NCBI GenBank assembly: GCA_037013495.1
Contig: CM072810.1
Span: 75,128,449-75,192,448, forward strand
DNA length: 64,000 nt
Source: Hippophae tibetana
Lineage: Eukaryota > Streptophyta > Magnoliopsida > Rosales > Elaeagnaceae
Direction of reading: 5' to 3'
This document shows, one piece after another, positions 25,825 through 39,178 of the stretch (within the stretch, counting starts at the first letter, position 1; every line of letters begins with the position of its first letter). The notes beneath the pieces are model-generated. The model made no database searches and had not been told where the DNA came from. It saw nothing but the letters and a program-made list of their open reading frames with translations. The translations under genes were made by a program, and so were the position numbers.

Positions 25825-28494
25825 TTCTCATGATCATATAAATATACTCATTATCCTTCACAATTTATTTTTTTGGAATATCAAATTGAAAGATTAGTTT
25901 TCGAAGCCATTTACGTATAGCGATTTTCTTTTTTACTGAATTGTTAAATTTAATATGCCTTATTTTTCATTATTATTTTTATGCTTTTTTTCTTCACGGA
26001 TGGATTATGCACATTACACAACTAACTAGACACATTAAAGTTCCATTACGTCTAAGGGTTTGTTCCGTATAAAAGAAAATAGTAGCCTTGTGATGAAGGA
26101 AGAACTAATAACATTTATGAAATTATTTTTTCGGAAGATTATTGGATTTCTTTCTGGAGTTCTTGATTGAATGCTCAAATTCAACATATCAAAAGAAGTG
26201 ATCATCCTTTTTGCCATCACAAGGTTGGGGTATTATGGACTTGTTGATGTTGTTTTTGTCTGTGGATTTCGTTTCGTATTTATTTTTGAAACCATTGTAT
26301 CTTCTTCTTGACCTTTATTTCAATGTTCAATCAATCTTTGTTCTTCATAAAAAAAAGAGTAGGAAAAAGAAGATGCGTTATACTCTTCACAGTATTAAAA
26401 AAAGAAAATGTGATAAATAAGAATTCCAACTTTAAACGGCAATAACTTTTGACTCGTACACTCAAATTACTATTATAATATATCAAGTTAGAACTTGTAA
26501 TGATTCCTATAATCTTATCTACGTGGTAGAAGAACCTCATTTTTTGAACGCAAATTCTCCCATTTACATCACCTACCGTGGTTTTAAAGTTTTTGTCGCA
26601 TATATTCCTTTTTTTTGCTTTGGATTTTGTTCAATGCAATTATAACGAATATTGAGGTGCCGACCAAAAGTGTGTTTAAAAATATTCTAAATATTTTCAA
26701 TATCTATCAAATGTTTTCATGAGCATACAAATATACTCATTATCCTTCACAATTTATTTTTTTGGAATATAAAATTGAGAGATTAGTTTTCGAAGCCATT
26801 TACGTATAGCGATTTTCTTTTTTGATGAATTGTTAAATTTAATATGTCTTATTTTTCATTATTATTTTTATGCTTTTTTTCTTCACGGATGGATTATGCA
26901 CATTACACAACTAAATAGCCACATTAAAGGTGCATTATATCTAAGGGTTTGTTCCGTGTTAAAGAAAATAGTAGCCTTGTGATGGGGGAAGAACTAATAA
27001 CATTTATGAAATTATTTTTTAGGAAGATTATTGCTTTTATTTCTGGAGTTCTTGGTTGAATGCTCGAATTCGACATATCAAAAGAATTGATCATCCTTTT
27101 TGCCATCACAATGTTGGGGTATTATGGACTTGTTGATGTTGTTTTTGTCTATGGATTTCGTTTCGTATTTATTTTGAAAACCATTTTATCTTCTTCTTGA
27201 CCTTTATTTCAATGTTCAATCAATCTTTGTTCTTCATAAAAAAAAAGAGTAGGAAAAAGAAGATGCGTTATACTCTTCACAGTATTAAAAAAAGAAAATG
27301 TGATAAATAAGAATTCCAACTTTAAACGGCAATAACTTTTGACTCGTACACTGAAATTACTATTATAATATATCAAGTTAGAACTTGTAATGATTCCTAT
27401 AATCTTATCTACGTGGTAGAAGAACCTCATTTTTTGAACGCAAATTCTCCCATTTACATCACCTACCGAGGTTTTAAAGTTTTTGTCGCATATATTCCTT
27501 TTTTTTGCTTTGGATTTTGTTCAATGCAATTATAACGAATATTGAGGTGCCGACCAAAAGTGTGTTTAAAAATATTCTAAATATTTTCAATATCTATCAA
27601 ATGTTCTCATGAGCATACAAATATACTCATTATCCTTCACAATTTATTTTTTTGGAATATAAAATTGAAAGATTAGTTTTCGAAGCCATTTACGTATAGA
27701 GATTTTCTTTTTTGATGAATTGTTAAATTTAATATGTCTTATTTTTCATTATTATTTTTATGCTTTTTTTCTTCACGGATGGATTATGCACATTACACAA
27801 CTAAATAGCCACATTAAAGTTGCATTATATCTAAGGGTTTGTTCTGTGTTAAAGAAAATAGTAGCCTTGTGATGGGGGAAGAACTAATAACATTTATGAA
27901 ATTATTTTTTAGGAAGATTATTGCTTTTATTTCTGGAGTTCTTGGTTGAATGCTCGAATTCGACATATCAAAAGAATTGATCATCCTTTTTGCCATCACA
28001 ATGTTGGGGTATTATGGACTTGTTGATGTTGTTTTTGTCTATGGATTTCGTTTCGTATTTATTTTGAAAACCATTTTATCTTCTTCTTGACCTTTATTTC
28101 AATGTTCAATCAATCTTTGTTCTTCATAAAAAAAAGAGTAGGAAAAAGAAGATGCGTTATACTCTTCACAGTATTAAAAAAAGAAAATGTGATAAATAAG
28201 AATTCCAACTTTAAACGACCATAACTTTTGACTCGTACCTAAAAATTACTATTATAATATATCAAGTTAGAACTTGTAACGATTCCTATAATCTTATCTA
28301 CGTGGAAGAAGAACCTCATTTTTTGAACGCAAATTCTCCCATTTACATCACCTACCGAGATTTTAAAGTTTTTGTCGCATATATTCCTCTTTTTTTTGCT
28401 TTGGATTTTGTTCAATGCAATTATAACGAATATTGAGGTGCCGACCAAAACTGTGTTTAAAAATATTCTAAATATTTTCAATATCTATCAAATA
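25825..28494. repeat. M30-M32: proto A-B-C trimer (2670 bp)
   Basis: M30 (25825) is A'-like, with CTTGATTGAATGCTCAAATTC where the core A has CTTGATTCAATGCTTAAATTC. It is followed by a second half still of the G type (GACCATAAC is absent from core A), which can be read in detail at 25500-25600 for M29 and compared at 26440 for M30. M31 (26714) is B-like but keeps TATAGCG and has private ATGTTTTCATG and AAAGGTGCATT. M32 (27604) already matches core C. The group is the ancestral edge of the A-B-C block. Confidence 0.65.
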
Positions 28495-31165
28495 TTCTCA
28501 TGATCACATAAATATACTCATTATCCTTCACAATTTATTTTTTTGGAATATCAAATTGAAAGATTAGTTTTCGAAGCCATTTACGTATAGCGATTTTCTT
28601 TTTTACTGAATTGTTAAATTTAATATGCCTTATTTTTCATTATTATTTTTATGCTTTTTTTCTTCACGGATGGATTATGCACATTACACAACTAAATAGA
28701 CACATTAAAGTTCCATTACGTCTAAGGGTTTGTTCCGTATAAAAGAAAATAGTAGCCTTGTGATGAAGGAAGAACTAATAACATTTATGAAATTATTTTT
28801 TCGGAAGATTATTGGATTTCTTTCTGGAGTTCTTGATTCAATGCTTAAATTCAACATATCAAAAGAAGTGATCATCCTTTTTGCCATCACAAGGTTGGGG
28901 TATTATGGACTTGTTGATGTTGTTTTTGTCTGTGGATTTCGTTTCGTATTTATTTTTGAAACCATTGTATCTTCTTCTTGACCTTTATTTCAATGTTCAA
29001 TCAATCTTTGTTCTTCATAAAAAAAAAGAGTAGGAAAAAGAAGATGCGTTATACTCTTCACAGTATTAAAAAAAGAAAATGTGATAAATAAGAATTCCAA
29101 CTTTAAACGGCAATAACTTTTGACTCGTACACTGAAATTACTATTATAATATATCAAGTTAGAACTTGTAATGATTCCTATAATCTTATCTACGTGGTAG
29201 AAGAACCTCATTTTTTGAACGCAAATTCTCCCATTTACATCACCTACCGAGGTTTTAAAGTTTTTGTCGCATATATTCCTTTTTTTTGCTTTGGATTTTG
29301 TTCAATGCAATTATAACGAATATTGAGGTGCCGACCAAAAGTGTGTTTAAAAATATTCTAAATATTTTCAATATCTATCAAATGTTCTCATGAGCATACA
29401 AATATACTCATTATCCTTCACAATTTATTTTTTTGGAATATAAAATTGAGAGATTAGTTTTCGAAGCCATTTACGTATAGAGATTTTCTTTTTTGATGAA
29501 TTGTTAAATTTAATATGTCTTATTTTTCATTATTATTTTTATGCTTTTTTTCTTCACGGATGGATTATGCACATTACACAACTAAATAGCCACATTAAAG
29601 TTGCATTATATCTAAGGGTTTGTTCCGTGTTAAAGAAAATAGTAGCCTTGTGATGGGGGAAGAACTAATAACATTTATGAAATTATTTTTTAGGAAGATT
29701 ATTGCTTTTATTTCTGGAGTTCTTGGTTGAATGCTCGAATTCGACATATCAAAAGAATTGATCATCCTTTTTGCCATCACAATGTTGGGGTATTATGGAC
29801 TTGTTGATGTTGTTTTTGTCTATGGATTTCGTTTCGTATTTATTTTGAAAACCATTTTATCTTCTTCTTGACCTTTATTTCAATGTTCAATCAATCTTTG
29901 TTCTTCATAAAAAAAAAGAGTAGGAAAAAGAAGATGCGTTATACTCTTCACAGTATTAAAAAAAGAAAATGTGATAAATAAGAATTCCAACTTTAAACGG
30001 CAATAACTTTTGACTCGTACACTGAAATTACTATTATAATATATCAAGTTAGAACTTGTAATGATTCCTATAATCTTATCTACGTGGTAGAAGAACCTCA
30101 TTTTTTGAACGCAAATTCTCCCATTTACATCACCTACCGAGGTTTTAAAGTTTTTGTCGCATATATTCCTTTTTTTTGCTTTGGATTTTGTTCAATGCAA
30201 TTATAACGAATATTGAGGTGCCGACCAAAAGTGTGTTTAAAAATATTCTAAATATTTTCAATATCTATCAAATGTTCTCATGAGCATACAAATATACTCA
30301 TTATCCTTCACAATTTATTTTTTTGGAATATAAAATTGAAAGATTAGTTTTCGAAGCCATTTACGTATAGAGATTTTCTTTTTTGATGAATTGTTAAATT
30401 TAATATGTCTTATTTTTCATTATTATTTTTATGCTTTTTTTCTTCACGGATGGATTATGCACATTACACAACTAAATAGCCACATTAAAGTTGCATTATA
30501 TCTAAGGGTTTGTTCTGTGTTAAAGAAAATAGTAGCCTTGTGATGGGGGAAGAACTAATAACATTTATGAAATTATTTTTTAGGAAGATTATTGCTTTTA
30601 TTTCTGGAGTTCTTGGTTGAATGCTCGAATTCGACATATCAAAAGAATTGATCATCCTTTTTGCCATCACAATGTTGGGGTATTATGGACTTGTTGATGT
30701 TGTTTTTGTCTATGGATTTCGTTTCGTATTTATTTTGAAAACCATTTTATCTTCTTCTTGACCTTTATTTCAATGTTCAATCAATCTTTGTTCTTCATAA
30801 AAAAAAGAGTAGGAAAAAGAAGATGCGTTATACTCTTCACAGTATTAAAAAAAGAAAATGTGATAAATAAGAATTCCAACTTTAAACGACCATAACTTTT
30901 GACTCGTACCTAAAAATTACTATTATAATATATCAAGTTAGAACTTGTAACGATTCCTATAATCTTATCTACGTGGAAGAAGAACCTCATTTTTTGAACG
31001 CAAATTCTCCCATTTACATCACCTACCGAGATTTTAAAGTTTTTGTCGCATATATTCCTCTTTTTTTTGCTTTGGATTTTGTTCAATGCAATTATAACGA
31101 ATATTGAGGTGCCGACCAAAACTGTGTTTAAAAATATTCTAAATATTTTCAATATCTATCAAATA
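28495..31165. repeat. A-B-C trimer HOR, copy 1 (2671 bp; M33-M35)
   Basis: Unit lengths are A 890 (28495), B 890 (29385) and C 891 (30275). A is marked by GATCACATAA, ATATGCCTTATT, TTTTTTCGGAAG and GATTCAATGCTTAAATTC. B has GAGAGATTAG, TATAGAGATT, CCGTGTTAAAG and a second half with GGCAATAAC and CACTG. C has GAAAGATTAG, TATAGAGATT, CTGTGTTAAAG and a second half with GACCATAAC and CCTAAAAATT. The A-run after TTCTTCAT is 9, 9 and 8 long in A, B and C. Confidence 0.92.
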
Positions 31166-32055
31166 TTCTCATGATCACATAAATATACTCATTATCCTTC
31201 ACAATTTATTTTTTTGGAATATCAAATTGAAAGATTAGTTTTCGAAGCCATTTACGTATAGCGATTTTCTTTTTTACTGAATTGTTAAATTTAATATGCC
31301 TTATTTTTCATTATTATTTTTATGCTTTTTTTCTTCACGGATGGATTATGCACATTACACAACTAAATAGACACATTAAAGTTCCATTACGTCTAAGGGT
31401 TTGTTCCGTATAAAAGAAAATAGTAGCCTTGTGATGAAGGAAGAACTAATAACATTTATGAAATTATTTTTTCGGAAGATTATTGGATTTCTTTCTGGAG
31501 TTCTTGATTCAATGCTTAAATTCAACATATCAAAAGAAGTGATCATCCTTTTTGCCATCACAAGGTTGGGGTATTATGGACTTGTTGATGTTGTTTTTGT
31601 CTGTGGATTTCGTTTCGTATTTATTTTTGAAACCATTGTATCTTCTTCTTGACCTTTATTTCAATGTTCAATCAATCTTTGTTCTTCATAAAAAAAAAGA
31701 GTAGGAAAAAGAAGATGCGTTATACTCTTCACAGTATTAAAAAAAGAAAATGTGATAAATAAGAATTCCAACTTTAAACGGCAATAACTTTTGACTCGTA
31801 CACTGAAATTACTATTATAATATATCAAGTTAGAACTTGTAATGATTCCTATAATCTTATCTACGTGGTAGAAGAACCTCATTTTTTGAACGCAAATTCT
31901 CCCATTTACATCACCTACCGAGGTTTTAAAGTTTTTGTCGCATATATTCCTTTTTTTTGCTTTGGATTTTGTTCAATGCAATTATAACGAATATTGAGGT
32001 GCCGACCAAAAGTGTGTTTAAAAATATTCTAAATATTTTCAATATCTATCAAATG
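31166..32055. repeat. Reference monomer (M36, type A) with landmark elements
   Basis: This 890-bp unit is used to place landmarks found in most monomers. In order: the 8-bp palindrome ATGATCAT just inside the start; a TATAAAAG box at 31409-31416; the conserved phrase CACAAGGTTGGGGTATTATG near the middle; an A-run followed by a purine-rich stretch at about 31690-31715; a variable box starting near offset 595 that reads either GGCAATAAC or GACCATAAC before TTTTGACTCGTAC; the inverted repeat CAAGTT-AG-AACTTG at 31826-31839; a T-run of variable length before GCTTTGGATTTTG; and an AT hairpin, AAAATATT-CTA-AATATTTT, at 32021-32039 close to the junction with the next monomer. No transcription unit or protein product is supported. 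Confidence 0.9.
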
Positions 32056-33836
32056 TTCTCATGAGCATACAAATATACTCATTATCCTTCACAATTTATT
32101 TTTTTGGAATATAAAATTGAGAGATTAGTTTTCGAAGCCATTTACGTATAGAGATTTTCTTTTTTGATGAATTGTTAAATTTAATATGTCTTATTTTTCA
32201 TTATTATTTTTATGCTTTTTTTCTTCACGGATGGATTATGCACATTACACAACTAAATAGCCACATTAAAGTTGCATTATATCTAAGGGTTTGTTCCGTG
32301 TTAAAGAAAATAGTAGCCTTGTGATGGGGGAAGAACTAATAACATTTATGAAATTATTTTTTAGGAAGATTATTGCTTTTATTTCTGGAGTTCTTGGTTG
32401 AATGCTCGAATTCGACATATCAAAAGAATTGATCATCCTTTTTGCCATCACAATGTTGGGGTATTATGGACTTGTTGATGTTGTTTTTGTCTATGGATTT
32501 CGTTTCGTATTTATTTTGAAAACCATTTTATCTTCTTCTTGACCTTTATTTCAATGTTCAATCAATCTTTGTTCTTCATAAAAAAAAAGAGTAGGAAAAA
32601 GAAGATGCGTTATACTCTTCACAGTATTAAAAAAAGAAAATGTGATAAATAAGAATTCCAACTTTAAACGGCAATAACTTTTGACTCGTACACTGAAATT
32701 ACTATTATAATATATCAAGTTAGAACTTGTAATGATTCCTATAATCTTATCTACGTGGTAGAAGAACCTCATTTTTTGAACGCAAATTCTCCCATTTACA
32801 TCACCTACCGAGGTTTTAAAGTTTTTGTCGCATATATTCCTTTTTTTTGCTTTGGATTTTGTTCAATGCAATTATAACGAATATTGAGGTGCCGACCAAA
32901 AGTGTGTTTAAAAATATTCTAAATATTTTCAATATCTATCAAATGTTCTCATGAGCATACAAATATACTCATTATCCTTCACAATTTATTTTTTTGGAAT
33001 ATAAAATTGAAAGATTAGTTTTCGAAGCCATTTACGTATAGAGATTTTCTTTTTTGATGAATTGTTAAATTTAATATGTCTTATTTTTCATTATTATTTT
33101 TATGCTTTTTTTCTTCACGGATGGATTATGCACATTACACAACTAAATAGCCACATTAAAGTTGCATTATATCTAAGGGTTTGTTCTGTGTTAAAGAAAA
33201 TAGTAGCCTTGTGATGGGGGAAGAACTAATAACATTTATGAAATTATTTTTTAGGAAGATTATTGCTTTTATTTCTGGAGTTCTTGGTTGAATGCTCGAA
33301 TTCGACATATCAAAAGAATTGATCATCCTTTTTGCCATCACAATGTTGGGGTATTATGGACTTGTTGATGTTGTTTTTGTCTATGGATTTCGTTTCGTAT
33401 TTATTTTGAAAACCATTTTATCTTCTTCTTGACCTTTATTTCAATGTTCAATCAATCTTTGTTCTTCATAAAAAAAAGAGTAGGAAAAAGAAGATGCGTT
33501 ATACTCTTCACAGTATTAAAAAAAGAAAATGTGATAAATAAGAATTCCAACTTTAAACGACCATAACTTTTGACTCGTACCTAAAAATTACTATTATAAT
33601 ATATCAAGTTAGAACTTGTAACGATTCCTATAATCTTATCTACGTGGAAGAAGAACCTCATTTTTTGAACGCAAATTCTCCCATTTACATCACCTACCGA
33701 GATTTTAAAGTTTTTGTCGCATATATTCCTCTTTTTTTTGCTTTGGATTTTGTTCAATGCAATTATAACGAATATTGAGGTGCCGACCAAAACTGTGTTT
33801 AAAAATATTCTAAATATTTTCAATATCTATCAAATA
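31166..33836. repeat. A-B-C trimer HOR, copy 2 (2671 bp; M36-M38)
   Basis: Units start at 31166, 32056 and 32946. No difference from copy 1 was found in the lines compared, including homopolymer lengths, and the translated open frames are identical. Confidence 0.92.
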
Positions 33837-36507
33837 TTCTCATGATCACATAAATATACTCATTATCCTTCACAATTTATTTTTTTGGAATATCAAATTG
33901 AAAGATTAGTTTTCGAAGCCATTTACGTATAGCGATTTTCTTTTTTACTGAATTGTTAAATTTAATATGCCTTATTTTTCATTATTATTTTTATGCTTTT
34001 TTTCTTCACGGATGGATTATGCACATTACACAACTAAATAGACACATTAAAGTTCCATTACGTCTAAGGGTTTGTTCCGTATAAAAGAAAATAGTAGCCT
34101 TGTGATGAAGGAAGAACTAATAACATTTATGAAATTATTTTTTCGGAAGATTATTGGATTTCTTTCTGGAGTTCTTGATTCAATGCTTAAATTCAACATA
34201 TCAAAAGAAGTGATCATCCTTTTTGCCATCACAAGGTTGGGGTATTATGGACTTGTTGATGTTGTTTTTGTCTGTGGATTTCGTTTCGTATTTATTTTTG
34301 AAACCATTGTATCTTCTTCTTGACCTTTATTTCAATGTTCAATCAATCTTTGTTCTTCATAAAAAAAAAGAGTAGGAAAAAGAAGATGCGTTATACTCTT
34401 CACAGTATTAAAAAAAGAAAATGTGATAAATAAGAATTCCAACTTTAAACGGCAATAACTTTTGACTCGTACACTGAAATTACTATTATAATATATCAAG
34501 TTAGAACTTGTAATGATTCCTATAATCTTATCTACGTGGTAGAAGAACCTCATTTTTTGAACGCAAATTCTCCCATTTACATCACCTACCGAGGTTTTAA
34601 AGTTTTTGTCGCATATATTCCTTTTTTTTGCTTTGGATTTTGTTCAATGCAATTATAACGAATATTGAGGTGCCGACCAAAAGTGTGTTTAAAAATATTC
34701 TAAATATTTTCAATATCTATCAAATGTTCTCATGAGCATACAAATATACTCATTATCCTTCACAATTTATTTTTTTGGAATATAAAATTGAGAGATTAGT
34801 TTTCGAAGCCATTTACGTATAGAGATTTTCTTTTTTGATGAATTGTTAAATTTAATATGTCTTATTTTTCATTATTATTTTTATGCTTTTTTTCTTCACG
34901 GATGGATTATGCACATTACACAACTAAATAGCCACATTAAAGTTGCATTATATCTAAGGGTTTGTTCCGTGTTAAAGAAAATAGTAGCCTTGTGATGGGG
35001 GAAGAACTAATAACATTTATGAAATTATTTTTTAGGAAGATTATTGCTTTTATTTCTGGAGTTCTTGGTTGAATGCTCGAATTCGACATATCAAAAGAAT
35101 TGATCATCCTTTTTGCCATCACAATGTTGGGGTATTATGGACTTGTTGATGTTGTTTTTGTCTATGGATTTCGTTTCGTATTTATTTTGAAAACCATTTT
35201 ATCTTCTTCTTGACCTTTATTTCAATGTTCAATCAATCTTTGTTCTTCATAAAAAAAAAGAGTAGGAAAAAGAAGATGCGTTATACTCTTCACAGTATTA
35301 AAAAAAGAAAATGTGATAAATAAGAATTCCAACTTTAAACGGCAATAACTTTTGACTCGTACACTGAAATTACTATTATAATATATCAAGTTAGAACTTG
35401 TAATGATTCCTATAATCTTATCTACGTGGTAGAAGAACCTCATTTTTTGAACGCAAATTCTCCCATTTACATCACCTACCGAGGTTTTAAAGTTTTTGTC
35501 GCATATATTCCTTTTTTTTGCTTTGGATTTTGTTCAATGCAATTATAACGAATATTGAGGTGCCGACCAAAAGTGTGTTTAAAAATATTCTAAATATTTT
35601 CAATATCTATCAAATGTTCTCATGAGCATACAAATATACTCATTATCCTTCACAATTTATTTTTTTGGAATATAAAATTGAAAGATTAGTTTTCGAAGCC
35701 ATTTACGTATAGAGATTTTCTTTTTTGATGAATTGTTAAATTTAATATGTCTTATTTTTCATTATTATTTTTATGCTTTTTTTCTTCACGGATGGATTAT
35801 GCACATTACACAACTAAATAGCCACATTAAAGTTGCATTATATCTAAGGGTTTGTTCTGTGTTAAAGAAAATAGTAGCCTTGTGATGGGGGAAGAACTAA
35901 TAACATTTATGAAATTATTTTTTAGGAAGATTATTGCTTTTATTTCTGGAGTTCTTGGTTGAATGCTCGAATTCGACATATCAAAAGAATTGATCATCCT
36001 TTTTGCCATCACAATGTTGGGGTATTATGGACTTGTTGATGTTGTTTTTGTCTATGGATTTCGTTTCGTATTTATTTTGAAAACCATTTTATCTTCTTCT
36101 TGACCTTTATTTCAATGTTCAATCAATCTTTGTTCTTCATAAAAAAAAGAGTAGGAAAAAGAAGATGCGTTATACTCTTCACAGTATTAAAAAAAGAAAA
36201 TGTGATAAATAAGAATTCCAACTTTAAACGACCATAACTTTTGACTCGTACCTAAAAATTACTATTATAATATATCAAGTTAGAACTTGTAACGATTCCT
36301 ATAATCTTATCTACGTGGAAGAAGAACCTCATTTTTTGAACGCAAATTCTCCCATTTACATCACCTACCGAGATTTTAAAGTTTTTGTCGCATATATTCC
36401 TCTTTTTTTTGCTTTGGATTTTGTTCAATGCAATTATAACGAATATTGAGGTGCCGACCAAAACTGTGTTTAAAAATATTCTAAATATTTTCAATATCTA
36501 TCAAATA
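33837..36507. repeat. A-B-C trimer HOR, copy 3 (2671 bp; M39-M41)
   Basis: Units start at 33837, 34727 and 35617, exactly 2671 bp after their counterparts in copy 2. No private change was seen in the stretches compared. Confidence 0.92.
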
Positions 36508-39178
36508 TTCTCATGATCACATAAATATACTCATTATCCTTCACAATTTATTTTTTTGGAATATCAAATTGAAAGATTAGTTTTCGAAGCCATTTACGTA
36601 TAGCGATTTTCTTTTTTACTGAATTGTTAAATTTAATATGCCTTATTTTTCATTATTATTTTTATGCTTTTTTTCTTCACGGATGGATTATGCACATTAC
36701 ACAACTAAATAGACACATTAAAGTTCCATTACGTCTAAGGGTTTGTTCCGTATAAAAGAAAATAGTAGCCTTGTGATGAAGGAAGAACTAATAACATTTA
36801 TGAAATTATTTTTTCGGAAGATTATTGGATTTCTTTCTGGAGTTCTTGATTCAATGCTTAAATTCAACATATCAAAAGAAGTGATCATCCTTTTTGCCAT
36901 CACAAGGTTGGGGTATTATGGACTTGTTGATGTTGTTTTTGTCTGTGGATTTCGTTTCGTATTTATTTTTGAAACCATTGTATCTTCTTCTTGACCTTTA
37001 TTTCAATGTTCAATCAATCTTTGTTCTTCATAAAAAAAAAGAGTAGGAAAAAGAAGATGCGTTATACTCTTCACAGTATTAAAAAAAGAAAATGTGATAA
37101 ATAAGAATTCCAACTTTAAACGGCAATAACTTTTGACTCGTACACTGAAATTACTATTATAATATATCAAGTTAGAACTTGTAATGATTCCTATAATCTT
37201 ATCTACGTGGTAGAAGAACCTCATTTTTTGAACGCAAATTCTCCCATTTACATCACCTACCGAGGTTTTAAAGTTTTTGTCGCATATATTCCTTTTTTTT
37301 GCTTTGGATTTTGTTCAATGCAATTATAACGAATATTGAGGTGCCGACCAAAAGTGTGTTTAAAAATATTCTAAATATTTTCAATATCTATCAAATGTTC
37401 TCATGAGCATACAAATATACTCATTATCCTTCACAATTTATTTTTTTGGAATATAAAATTGAGAGATTAGTTTTCGAAGCCATTTACGTATAGAGATTTT
37501 CTTTTTTGATGAATTGTTAAATTTAATATGTCTTATTTTTCATTATTATTTTTATGCTTTTTTTCTTCACGGATGGATTATGCACATTACACAACTAAAT
37601 AGCCACATTAAAGTTGCATTATATCTAAGGGTTTGTTCCGTGTTAAAGAAAATAGTAGCCTTGTGATGGGGGAAGAACTAATAACATTTATGAAATTATT
37701 TTTTAGGAAGATTATTGCTTTTATTTCTGGAGTTCTTGGTTGAATGCTCGAATTCGACATATCAAAAGAATTGATCATCCTTTTTGCCATCACAATGTTG
37801 GGGTATTATGGACTTGTTGATGTTGTTTTTGTCTATGGATTTCGTTTCGTATTTATTTTGAAAACCATTTTATCTTCTTCTTGACCTTTATTTCAATGTT
37901 CAATCAATCTTTGTTCTTCATAAAAAAAAAGAGTAGGAAAAAGAAGATGCGTTATACTCTTCACAGTATTAAAAAAAGAAAATGTGATAAATAAGAATTC
38001 CAACTTTAAACGGCAATAACTTTTGACTCGTACACTGAAATTACTATTATAATATATCAAGTTAGAACTTGTAATGATTCCTATAATCTTATCTACGTGG
38101 TAGAAGAACCTCATTTTTTGAACGCAAATTCTCCCATTTACATCACCTACCGAGGTTTTAAAGTTTTTGTCGCATATATTCCTTTTTTTTGCTTTGGATT
38201 TTGTTCAATGCAATTATAACGAATATTGAGGTGCCGACCAAAAGTGTGTTTAAAAATATTCTAAATATTTTCAATATCTATCAAATGTTCTCATGAGCAT
38301 ACAAATATACTCATTATCCTTCACAATTTATTTTTTTGGAATATAAAATTGAAAGATTAGTTTTCGAAGCCATTTACGTATAGAGATTTTCTTTTTTGAT
38401 GAATTGTTAAATTTAATATGTCTTATTTTTCATTATTATTTTTATGCTTTTTTTCTTCACGGATGGATTATGCACATTACACAACTAAATAGCCACATTA
38501 AAGTTGCATTATATCTAAGGGTTTGTTCTGTGTTAAAGAAAATAGTAGCCTTGTGATGGGGGAAGAACTAATAACATTTATGAAATTATTTTTTAGGAAG
38601 ATTATTGCTTTTATTTCTGGAGTTCTTGGTTGAATGCTCGAATTCGACATATCAAAAGAATTGATCATCCTTTTTGCCATCACAATGTTGGGGTATTATG
38701 GACTTGTTGATGTTGTTTTTGTCTATGGATTTCGTTTCGTATTTATTTTGAAAACCATTTTATCTTCTTCTTGACCTTTATTTCAATGTTCAATCAATCT
38801 TTGTTCTTCATAAAAAAAAGAGTAGGAAAAAGAAGATGCGTTATACTCTTCACAGTATTAAAAAAAGAAAATGTGATAAATAAGAATTCCAACTTTAAAC
38901 GACCATAACTTTTGACTCGTACCTAAAAATTACTATTATAATATATCAAGTTAGAACTTGTAACGATTCCTATAATCTTATCTACGTGGAAGAAGAACCT
39001 CATTTTTTGAACGCAAATTCTCCCATTTACATCACCTACCGAGATTTTAAAGTTTTTGTCGCATATATTCCTCTTTTTTTTGCTTTGGATTTTGTTCAAT
39101 GCAATTATAACGAATATTGAGGTGCCGACCAAAACTGTGTTTAAAAATATTCTAAATATTTTCAATATCTATCAAATA
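36508..39178. repeat. A-B-C trimer HOR, copy 4 (2671 bp; M42-M44)
   Basis: Units start at 36508, 37398 and 38288, again exactly in register with the previous copies. This is the last complete trimer before the block breaks down in the next B unit. Confidence 0.92.
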